DNA from: Pipra filicauda
Lineage: Eukaryota > Chordata > Aves > Passeriformes > Pipridae
DNA: 64,000 bases
NCBI RefSeq assembly: GCF_003945595.2
Contig: NW_024104424.1
Coordinates: forward strand, 573,528 to 637,527
Direction: 5' to 3'
Below, piece after piece: positions 1-10,005 of this stretch (position 1 is its first letter; each line of letters opens with the position of its first letter). The notes beneath the pieces are model-generated. The model saw only the letters and a program-made list of their open reading frames with translations, did no database searches and was not told the DNA's origin. Both the position numbers and the translations under genes were made by a program.

Positions 1-631
1 CAGATTATACTCTGTTAGAAGATTTAAACAAAATAATGGATGTCTGAACTATTAGCATACAGAATAAATAGAGTATTTGTATTTATATAGCATTTTCTAG
101 AGAGGTTTATAAATTGCACAGTACATACAGCAACATATTAACTGTTATTTTGTAGAATTTTTTTTAAGGCTTATGTTTGCAGACCTGTTCTTCCCCTTTG
201 TGTTTGGGGAAGCTGTTATATCTATAAGATGGAATCTCATTACTGTGTATCATTGTAATTATGTAAACAAGGTTACTTCTGCCTGTCTTATGTTTAAAAA
301 CCCAGAGGAAAATGTTGATGATCTAGTTAGAGTGATGCATTCAAAGTGACTGTGAATACAGCTGCTGAACTTTTCTATAACATTTCTAAAAACCTCCCTT
401 TTCTAAAAGTGTGACAAGAGTTCATCCTGACCAACTCCTGTTTTTGAATTTAATCACTCCATAGTTTAGGAGAAGTTTAGTCATCTAAGTAAAAAAGCAT
501 TTTGTCTGTAAATTTCGTGAGGAAATTTCATTGCAACTGAGTTATGTCACCTGGGTACAAACGTGAAATTGGTTTCCAGTAATGCCTTGATCTCCAAGTA
601 CATTGTGAAGTGGAGTCGGCATCACTGTTTG
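1..631. other. Unique non-coding DNA
   Basis: AT-rich unique sequence. I see no exon, repeat family or RNA gene before the MIR relic. Confidence 0.6.
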
Positions 632-745
632 CTTATGCAGATGAGGAAACAAAGGCACAGAGAGGAGAAAACACTTTTCAAGGTCATTTGAATTAAGCTG
701 TGGTTGGGTTTGGGTATAAACTTCTCTAGTTCCTGGCTCAATATC
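632..745 (-). mobile_element. MIR-type SINE relic
   Basis: The blocks CAGATGAGGAAAC, AGGCACAGAGAGG and CAAGGTCA occur in the order and spacing of the reverse complement of the MIR core (the part that reads CCTCAGTTTCCTCATCTG in sense). A weaker match continues through GTTGGGTTTGGG to about 745. MIR is an ancient tRNA-derived SINE shared across amniotes, so a diverged copy in a bird is expected. The ends are approximate and the copy is inactive. Confidence 0.65.
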
Positions 746-1487
746 TGTCTTTCCATTCTTATTGCTGTTTTATTCGTGTCCCTGCCTAAGAAGCTTAATT
801 AGATCGCTGCACTTTTTCCTCTGGCCCTAAGAACCCCACGAAACTATGTCTTCCTTAGCATTTTATATGGAGAGAAAAAGAAAAAAATCAAGTTTACTTG
901 AACTAATGTAACATTTTCCCCAGTGCTAACTGAATGGGGAAGTAATATGAGTGCAGCTTATTTTGGAACAGCAGCAGATTAAGTTATACTTGCTGATATC
1001 TTGAGTCCAGGGACTGCATGTGTATTCATTGTGGGCTGGTGCAGAATACTGATGTGGAGTTTCACACTTGTATTAATATCCTGAGTTAACTTTGCATTGA
1101 GCTAACCCTGGGACAGATCACACATGTTTTCAAAAAATATTCCTTTATGCTCTACTGGAATATATATCACAGGTGATGTTACACTTCTGCATAACCTATG
1201 GAACAGTGAATCTGGGAGGCTGATGAAAACTGGATTCCCATATTTTTTGTACATTTTTGTTATTTAAAGACACTTTTTCTTAAAATTGTGAAGCAATGCA
1301 AAACAAAAGCTATTAGAAGTTATTTATATACCTTTCTCTTAAAGCAATCTAATCGCTTTGTATTTATCAATCTAATAATATCACATCTAATTACTTTGTA
1401 TTATGGCACAAACAATAGCTAAAATGTTCAGTAAGCATTCTTATTAGCTGTGAGTGACAGTTGCATGTCATGGGAAAATACTGCAGA
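746..1487. other. Unique non-coding DNA
   Basis: AT-rich spacer between the MIR relic and the CR1 copy. Nothing recognised. Confidence 0.6.
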
Positions 1488-1722
1488 ACAACAGAATCAC
1501 TAAGATTGGAAGAAACCTTCAAGATCATGCAGTCCATCCATCAACCCAGTACCACCATAATGACCCCTAAACCATATCTTCCAGTGCCACATCCAGATGC
1601 CTCTCGAACACTTCCAGAAATGGTGATTCTCCCACCTCCCTGGGCAACTTATTCCAATGCCTGTCCACTTTTACAGTGAATTTTTTTTTCTAATATCTAA
1701 CTTGAGCCTGCCCCGGTGCCAG
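1488..1722 (-). mobile_element. CR1 LINE, 3' terminal part
   Basis: On the plus strand this reads as the reverse complement of an avian CR1 3' end. It starts with ACAGAATCACTAAGATTGG, then CTTCAAGATCATGCAGTCC, AGTGCCACATCCAGATGC, CACCTCCCTGGGCAACT, TTCCAATGCCTG, and CTAATATCTAACTTGAGCC. These match the conserved final few hundred bases of CR1. The typical terminal 8-bp repeats are eroded. It is directly joined to a reverse-transcriptase fragment of the same element type at about 1722, in the same orientation. Confidence 0.9.
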
Positions 1723-1860
1723 TTTTTCACCCATTCAAGCCCTGAGCAGCCAGTCTCTCCAGGAGGATGTTTCTCCAGGAGGATGCTGTGGGAAATGGTG
1801 CAAAACGCTTTACTGCAGTCTAGATAGACAGCATTCCCTCTTTTGTTTCCTCCATGCAAA
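1723..1860 (-). pseudogene. CR1 reverse-transcriptase fragment (active-site motif A region)
   Basis: Reading 1859 to 1723 on the minus strand gives NAVYLDCSKAF, then TISHSILLEK, then WVKNW. This matches the CR1 reverse-transcriptase motif A region, usually YLDFSKAFDTVSHSILLEKL followed by WVKNWL. The first Asp of the motif is kept; the second is replaced by Cys. A 16-bp tandem duplication (1757-1788 on the plus strand, unit TCTCCAGGAGGATG plus two bases) lies within the LLEK segment and shifts the frame, and a short deletion precedes WVKNW. At about 1722 the coding homology stops and joins the 3' end of the element, so most of the remaining reverse transcriptase is deleted. The fragment is dead. 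Confidence 0.8.
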
Positions 1861-3196
1861 CGTTAATTAATTGCCATTCCACTCGTACGCCCTGATGTGC
1901 AGGTTTCCAACAGCTGGCCACTAGCTGAATACATGGGTTTTGAGTTTTTGATGAAGCATTTAGAGTTGTCCAGGACAACATAAATTTCAATGACCTAGAA
2001 TCAATGTAGAGCTACCTGGCAATAACAATCGGTATTTAATTCTACAGTGGAAGTAGTTACTTAACATTTATTCTAACATAAAGATATTTCTGTCACAGAT
2101 AAATGTATTATTCAGATGTCCCTTAAATCAATTCAATGAAGCCTCATGTATCCTTAGGAACAAGCTAACGGAAAAAGAATTATCTCTTAGAACCTTCCCC
2201 ACATGAGCACACCAAAGTAAAAAATGTGCTCGAATATTACATTCTAGCTAATGCTTCTGGTTTTTGTGGGTTTGGTTTTGTTTTTCACTGAAGGTAGCAG
2301 GCACTGGAAAGAACTGTAGTTAGGCAGTGTAGTAACCATTTCCTATCCTAGGAGGGATAGGAATTACCCCTGTGTAATCTGACCAAAGAGAGAGTGAACC
2401 ACAAACCTGGTGAGTAGTTGCTGTTCGGAGCCCATCTTCTGAGTGATGGCTTGGATTCAGCTTGTCTGGAGTACACTGAAATCTGAGATGATTCAAAGAA
2501 ATCTGAAGTTCTGTTAAAGTGAGGATGTCTTGTTTTCATCCTCTCCTTCTCAATCCTGTTATAGGTATACTCTTCAGTGTTATCTGCTTTTAGACTTGCT
2601 TGTCTGTACTAAGGCTTTTTCATAATCATGATGTGCACACCAACTGGTCACGGTTCCTAGAGGCATAGCTAAAAATTCTGTTCTCATAAATGGAAACAAA
2701 TACATAGTGATTTGCTTTAATCCTTCCTGTTCAGGAAGCATGCTAATCTTGTTAGTGAAGTAACAACAGTAGCACATAAAAGGGATGAACTGTGGGGTTG
2801 TGTGAGGTGTTCATAAACTTTGTAATGCAGCTGGTTCACATCAAATGACCTAATAGGACATCAGTGAAATTACCAGTAAAAATTAGTCTTCAGCAGCACT
2901 GTGGTTTGGGTGAAAATATAAGCTTTGATGGAGTATTATTAGTATCTTAGTGTATATTTGTATCCTAATGTATACTGTGAAGTCCCTCACTGGTACCTAT
3001 GACTTATAGATCCATAAATGAGTCCTATAGTTTAAGGTTTTAAAGCAATGGAAAAGAAACTGTCATCAGCTGGGAAGAGCTGTGTGGACACCAGGGACTG
3101 CCACCTATCAGCCAGTATCTGTGATAACAATCTGGAACTGAATGTGTAACCCTGGTTTAGCAGCCTTGGGATTTTTTTATATCTAGAGGAATAAAC

Positions 3197-3233
3197 AATA
3201 TATATATTTATATATTAACATATATTTATATTC
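3197..3233. repeat. AT-rich (TA)n tract
   Basis: Alternating TATATA and TTTATA sequence with no other bases apart from one C. Confidence 0.85.
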
Positions 3234-3778
3234 ATAGGAGTAAACAAAAAAGCCTTTAGATAAGCAGACTTGTAGAGTTGTAGAGCTGTTTTGCTGGTCT
3301 TGGTGAGCCAAAGGCCCACTTATTAGATAGTGACCCTAAGTGCCTGTTGTTAAAACCTATGTAATTTCTGAAGTAGATTCCTGGATAAAAATTGTTTAGG
3401 AATGGAAGTTTTGACTCTTCGAGGTTCATTACCAAAATGGGCTTGTCCTGGCTACCAAAAATGTGTGTCTTGTTAGATTGAGTTAACAGGATAGGTAATG
3501 TTATGTTTAAGGAACAAAATGAACGTTCCCTTTTGTTCTCATCATCTCTAGTGATATTTAGAGATATCATTGTCAGTAAGCACCACTGGTTTGACCAGTT
3601 CAAAGAATATATGGTTGGGATGGGTAATATTAAGTAGATGGAAGGTTACTATTCCATTAAATATTTTTACCCTGCCTCCTGGATTCTTCTTTCCCCAGCT
3701 CTTCTCACATTGCCCTTTTTAGTTCTCCCCTTCAGAAATGAGAAACGGCTGCACTCAGTTTAGTTTGTGGCAAACAAG

Positions 3779-3814
3779 AAAGGCAGTCTACATCTGAAAG
3801 GCAGTCTACATCTG
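3779..3814. repeat. Exact 18-bp tandem duplication
   Basis: AAAGGCAGTCTACATCTG occurs twice without spacer (3779-3796 and 3797-3814). It looks like a recent replication slip in unique DNA. Confidence 0.97.
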
Positions 3815-4556
3815 AACTTGAATTTCAGATCATAATAACATTTCTTCACTTTGAGAATTTTTCTGTTTTACAAACTGGACACCTTTGTTGAAGGGAATAA
3901 AGGGAGAGGGCTCCATACTGGGAAGGGACTGATATCATTGGAGAACAAGGCTCTCTACAAACCACATATTGTACAGGCAGGCACAAAATGAGCTTTCATG
4001 CAGGGTTCTGTCAGTGGCACTCAGCCCTGCCTGAATGGACAGCCTCTTGTGATTTATCTTCCATTCATCAGTCAATACCAGGGACTTTTTCAGCAGTGAT
4101 GGATAAGATCTCTTGCTAAATATACCACTGCCTGCTGAGTATTGTTGGGCTTGAAAACTGAATGGGAAGGCAAAGCTTAACATATCTCACACATGGAGCT
4201 GCAGGTTAGGAGAGTTACAGGAGGATTCTGAGCAGCTTAGAAAAGCACCTGCTTAATTTCTGATTCCCTCTGAGAGAGAGGGAATATGACTATCCTTATT
4301 CTTTCTACATTATATAAACTGATTTGTGTTTTAGCTGCTGTCTGTGTAAGCAGAATATATTTCAGGCTTGAAAGCTGTTTTTATTTCCTTTACTCTCCCA
4401 GAGCTGCTGTATTTGCAAGACATTCAACATACACAGTGTAGCTCCCTATATATACATGTTTGAAGATATTTCAAAAATTTTATGTACTTTAGGTGTAAAC
4501 ATAGAGAGACAGAAGTATTTTATAGTAGTGCTGACAGGAGACCCAAATCTTTTTCC

Positions 4557-4576
4557 AAAACCAACCAACCAACCAA
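4557..4576. repeat. (CCAA)n microsatellite
   Basis: Four CCAA units between A runs. Confidence 0.85.
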
Positions 4577-6097
4577 ATTTCATATTACAGCTTTGTAACA
4601 TCACAGATTTTGTCTAACAGTCCATTTACCCCTCAGTAGAGTATTTTGTGATTGTGTTCAACTGTGAAGTCTGGCACTGGAACACAGCACAGTGATGCTC
4701 AGTGAGTCACTCAAGCTTTGCATTACCTGCCTTCTGAAATAAAGCACCCTGTGTTTTTTAAACTCAATCCACAAAACAAAGGCTTCCACCTTTTCAGAGC
4801 AACCACTTTATTTTACACACTTGTGGCCTCTGGATTGCGATGCAGGGGAAGTGGAGATAATACCTGTGGGCACGAACTTTTCTTTCTCCTTTTAAAGGAG
4901 ACTATACTCATATATTTTTGGGGCGAGGTCACATATCTTTGCATGGCAGTATGATATGATTGAACCAAGCATGTTCTGAGCAACACATATAACTTTTTAG
5001 ACATATGGCAGAAATAAGTGTCAAGGGGTTGAGGTAAATGCAAGAAAAATACTTTCTGTCTCAACTATGGTGCCTCTTATTTGCATCTTAAACAACAGCA
5101 ACTCTTTTAATTATTTAAATAGAAGAAATAATATTTCTATGGAGGAAAATAGCAGTTCAGTTGGAAAAACTAAAGAATCTTATAGGTGCATCCTCTGTTG
5201 AGGGACTTGACAGCCTCAGGACACTGAAAATGGTGGAAAAGGAAAGTAAAATCCCTACAGAAACTCCACTTTTACCTGGTTGACAATGTACCTGAAATGG
5301 CATGTTTCCCAAGCAACCTAGGATTTCATTCCCTAATTGTATGCCTAACTTGATTTTGCTGTTCATAAATAATGCCCACATTCAGGCACCACCCCACCAC
5401 CAAAAATTGTGGACACAAGCTGGTGAATTCAGAGCTTGTAATTCAGAAATTGTGAATTTAGACTGCTTGTTCCACATTAGTTGATGTATTTAGGAACAAG
5501 AGCCCATGCAGAAGAAGCCCCCACTCATAATGGGCAAGGAGATCAAGCTGTGTTTTGAGTGAATCTTTCACTTGCTTTTTTTTATCCCCAGGAAACTGTT
5601 GAACACCAGTGTCAGCAGTCTGCTAAGAATTTCAGGGTAGCTGTAGAATGTGCTTTCAACAGAATTTTTAAAGCACATAAATGATCTGAGAAACTTAAAT
5701 TCATGGGCTATAGGTATTTATTGCCAATTTTAATAGTTCATTTTTAGCATTTTATCACAGGACATGGGACATTGAAGTAACTCTAATAACCTCTTGTAAG
5801 AAAAAGAAGGGAGAAAGGTCTAAAAAAAATTCTGCTGACAGTAATGTCTAGTTCAGATACTTAAATATAATGATGCCAGTAGGTGCTGCTTTAATATTGC
5901 CATCTATAGTAATTTTGGAAGATGTTCTTTTGTTTCAGGAAGACCATAAGTATGGTGACATGTGATATATTTAGTGCAAATGAGTACTTAAAGAAGCAGC
6001 TGTTAAAAGATTAAACAGTCACATAAAAACTTCTTGCGGTTTTATACAAATTAAAGCTGTCTCCAGGTAATCTAATTTTATATGTACTTCTTGTTCC

Positions 6098-6114
6098 TTT
6101 TTTTTTTTTTTTTT
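6098..6114. repeat. T17 homopolymer
   Basis: Seventeen T followed by CAG. It resembles a 3' splice site tract, but the following sequence gives no recognisable exon. Confidence 0.9.
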
Positions 6115-7175
6115 CAGATTTTCCCTTGGAAAATCAGCCAAAACTGTTTAATGGTAAAAAAGAGGTTTCTTCTTGCCAGAATAGTAAGATTTTCTGCTTT
6201 AAGCCTTTTCTTGTCACTGACTAGGTGGAAGACAGCCAAAATCCACATTCTGTTTGGTCTTTCTCCTGGGCTTAGACTGGATTGTGATCACTTCATCAGC
6301 TGTTTATATGCACAAAAGGGAGGCCTCAGCTAGAAGAGGGCCACTGGTAGGACTGCAAGGATTTTTTTTTAAAGTTTTTTTTGTCTAAATTGAGTTGTAG
6401 AGAAATGCCAAGTGTAGTAATCTTATGCTCAAGCCAACTTAACTTCAGAGAGCCTGTTTGATGAGAAGCTAAGCAGCCTGAGCTTTCTATGTCTGAATGT
6501 CTTGGAGTGAACCTCCAACACCATCTTCTCAAACGAAAATTCCCCAAGTCTTTCTGACTTTCCACCATTTTTGACTTCCCAGACCTGGGTCTCCACAGCA
6601 TGGGTCTTTCCAGGGGAGCAGGAGGGACTTTCCAGTGCTAGAGAACTCCAGTGCAAGGTGAATCCCCCAGCACTGAGCCTTTGAACCATTTGGAAGCAGA
6701 AATCAAGGTTAGCAAGACAAGTTCAGTTGTTCCAACTTCAGTTACTGCTTTCAAGGTTTACAACTACGGGCTCACTTCAGATTTTCTCTGTCTTGAGGGT
6801 AAATTTCATTTTAAATGTTTAGAATTTTGATTCCGTGGGGAAAGCGGACAAGATTTATTAATTAGACATATTATGATTCCCAAAGGGAATTTTAAATTAC
6901 TGGGTGCGTTTGAAGGCCTGTTTTTGAGATGTTGAGCCACATATTTCTAAACCATCAGTATAAAAAAAAAGTGGATAAATGTTTTTAACTGCTTCCTCAA
7001 GGGATAACAACTTTGTAAAGCTGTGTGTGCTGTTTACCTGAAAGGGAGACTATCACCCATTTCCTCTCTTTAGGCACTTTAGTGGATAGTTCACTTTCAC
7101 AGGCTTTGTATTTGAATGTAAAATGTGCTTTATATGTTATATTCTTAGGCTTTTCTTTCATGGATGCAGCAAAGA

Positions 7176-7229
7176 GTTTTTGGGTTTGGGTTTTTTTGTT
7201 GTGTTTTTGTTTTTTTTTTTCTTCTTTCT
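7176..7229. repeat. T/G-rich low-complexity tract
   Basis: GTTTTTGGGTTTGGGTTTTTTTG then GTGTTTTTG and a run of T. It shares the G/T bias of the other tracts in the window. Confidence 0.85.
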
Positions 7230-8419
7230 GGATTATCCATCTGCTTAATTGGATGAGGGGTGTGCATGTTGTTTCAGTTAGTTAATTTCTGGAGCATTAA
7301 TTATTTGATAAGCTCTATTGAGGATTTAGGCTTGAAGACTCCCATAAATTTGAATATTAAAAGTTTAATAAAATAAATCAAAAAAGTTAGCTTTTCTTTT
7401 TTTCTGACAGCTTTGGCAAGAAGGTTGGTAATTAAGAGGAAAGCACTCCGTGCCATTTGCATGAGAATGGAATAGACAGAAAGAAGGATGACATGTTTGT
7501 CCTCTGCCTTCAGAAATTTTAAATCTGGGGGAAGGGAGACCGTGTGGCTATTGGAACCACCTCTTGGATCTGATTTCCTACATCACCCCAGCATAAATGA
7601 GAGGACAAATCTGTTCTAATTTCCTGGGCCTTTTGGGGAATGCCTACCCTATCTTTTGAACTGCTTCAATTCCAGCCATACTCCTGGCAGGCTTGTGCTA
7701 AGGCTGGCAAGAAACCTGCACAGGGCTAAATAAATAGTCACTCCCCAACTCATTTCAGAGTGTTTCAAGATGAATATCTGCACCTTTGTTTTTTGTGGCC
7801 TTGGTCCCGCTTGAATCCTTGTCAGAATTTCCATGAATGTATTTGAAACTGGGATGACAAAGACTTGGGCAGGAGATTTATTCCCTTTGGGTCTCCTGTA
7901 GGCAGAGGTTTGCAGACTGTTTGCAATCACTTCCCTTTGAAGTTCTGGGCTCTTTTTTTGCTGAGATGGGGAGAAACAACAATCATAGAACTGCACGTTG
8001 CTCTAATAAGCTCTGCCAAACATTCAAGAGAAATAGTGCCAAAACCTGTAAGTTTAAGGAGGGTTCAGTTTTGCAGCAGTGTGAGTTTGTAAATAAAGTT
8101 TTATTTCATGGTGTTTTCCTGTTTAGATAAGTGTTAACAGTTTCAAGACTCCTTGAATGAACAGCTGTGTTGGAGCCATTCCAGCAATTAAGCTCTTCAG
8201 AGTATCTCCTATGCCTTGATATTGAAATGTTTTTATTTTCAGTATTGAACAAGACTACTATTATTTAGTGACACGGAAGTTCCATGCTTTAATTTGAAGT
8301 AAATACCTGCCATTCAGGTGGTACATTTTTAGCTATGAGTGACTATTAATGAATTATGTTGAACATGAACTGTGTTCCGTGTTTCTTCATATTGCTTTTA
8401 CTGTGTTGTATTCATATAG

Positions 8420-8590
8420 GTCACCATCCCAATTAACTATAGAGTTACTCAGAAGAAATAGGTGATAACAATGAAAATTTGCAGAAGGACATATCTGGTG
8501 AGTTGCTTCATTTATTTCTGGATTTTGGCAATTGATCACAGCTTTACAAAAGCAGACCACTGGGCTCAGGATGCAGAACTAGTTACGAAG
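8420..8590 (+). CDS. Candidate first coding exon with signal peptide (gene not recognised)
   Basis: I do not recognise the gene, but this is the only non-repeat reading frame that looks like a cellular exon. An ATG at 8471, with A at -3, opens exactly 40 codons before a GT at 8591 (AAG|GTACCA). A pyrimidine-biased stretch ending in CATATAG at 8419 would be the 3' splice site, leaving about 51 nt of 5' leader. The peptide has basic residues (KICRR), a hydrophobic core (YLVSCFIYFWILAI) and a polar segment ending FTKA, then a hydrophilic start (DHWAQDAELVTK): the layout of a secretory signal peptide with cleavage near residue 28. An alternative, stronger donor (CTG|GTGAGT, 8498) would cut the exon after 9 codons. 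The donor at 8591 is weak, and no downstream exon was identified. The frame stays open to 8722 without splicing, so chance is possible. The visible signals support a first coding exon of a secreted or membrane protein only tentatively. Confidence 0.35.
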
Positions 8591-9971
8591 GTACCATCAT
8601 GTTTTTTCCAAAGAGAAGTTTATAGAGCCACACATTTCACTGTCCGTGGTAATTCTCCATTTATTTTAGTTGGTCTTATGCATTTAATGTTTTGTGCACA
8701 AAAGACTTACAACGTTTATCCTTAAATATCCAACCTCTCATAAATGGGTCAAATAGAGAAATGGAGGAATTCTATCTTCTCTGAGACATAGATTGTCTTT
8801 GCACTGCTTTTATATTTTTATGTGATTAATACTTTACCAAAAATAGTTGTCCTATAAGTACTACTAGTTTTAGTTATAACCTTACAGATTAAAATTAGCA
8901 TTGTCTCTCAGTGTAATTATTTTTCAGCAACTCTATTGGTTTTAATTCTTCTCTTTTGAGTTTCTACTTGATCCAAATAAGTCATCAAAATTAGATTATG
9001 AAGTAAACAGTGTCTACAGACTTCTAACAATATCGAAGTGGTTGTCATGAAGTGCTTACACAAGGTATAAGTATTAATAAGGAAAGAGTTATTGTATGTC
9101 TTTTCATATTTTTTTACATGCTGACACTTGGAGTGTTCTACCTTAACAACTGAACTTTCACAAGGATTTTCCATAGTACAGGAACAGTGCCAATTTATTT
9201 ATGTATAAAGATAATTGTGATAAGGTCCCTTACAGAAAAGCCCAAGATATCCTTGCAGGGGATGTGCACTCATTGACCTGATTTCTCTTTCTGTTCCGGC
9301 TGTGTGATTTCAAATAGATGATTACAGACACATGGAAAATGAACTTGACATGCAAGTATCTCTATGTTTATTGGGCATATCAGCTTATAATCTTTTCACT
9401 TTTAAGATTTATGTTTTGTTCAAGAAAAAAAATCACAATCAGGTCAATAGCAATTGTACATTTGGAATGCTGCACAACTCTGCTTTTAATCATATAGGAA
9501 TTGGAAGAAATAAACATTTATAAGTAAGCTTGAAGTGATTTCTCTATCATTGATACTCCTTTTGATGTATCTGACCTCCCTTATGAAGAAATTATCCTTG
9601 TCTCCCTTGTTGTGTTCCGCGTATTTAGACTAATTTCTGCTGTTTCAGTTCATGTGTTAAATAGCATCCACGTTGCTTATTCAAAAGCTTTGGTGTTCTG
9701 GCAGCAAAATCTGAACCACCTTTGCAAGTTCAAATCTTGGTCACTAACCCAACAACCTAAACCATATGGGTTTCTGTGGAATGTCACATTTTCAACAGGT
9801 ACAAGACCTCAAAAGGACTCAGTTTTAATTCCTCTTTCAGCTTTTTGGGAATGTCTGATCACTCCCAATCACTTCTCAAATTTAGGACTCAGGTTTAAAC
9901 TTGAGTTTGTCTCCAGCTCTTGGTCCTGCAACACAGTGCAAGTTAGGTGAATACTATGAAATTTTATTTCG

Positions 9972-10005
9972 AATAATCAGGTGCTTTCAATAATCAGGTG
10001 CTTGT
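9972..10005. repeat. 17-bp tandem duplication
   Basis: AATAATCAGGTGCTT is repeated exactly at 9972-9986 and 9989-10003, with two bases between the copies. Confidence 0.95.

Larger units (their letters stand above)
1861..8419. other. Unique non-coding DNA, gene-free
   Basis: No recognisable exon or transposon. Open frames are short, of low conservation appearance, and mostly start at non-ATG codons. A stretch at about 6430-6690 is somewhat richer in GC and carries two overlapping minus-strand frames, neither of which resembles a known protein. Confidence 0.55.

Noticed and set aside
6082..6333. Possible exon after a T17-CAG acceptor-like site
   Set aside because: The downstream frame begins inside the T run, shows no domain, and lacks a convincing donor; a T run followed by CAG is common by chance.
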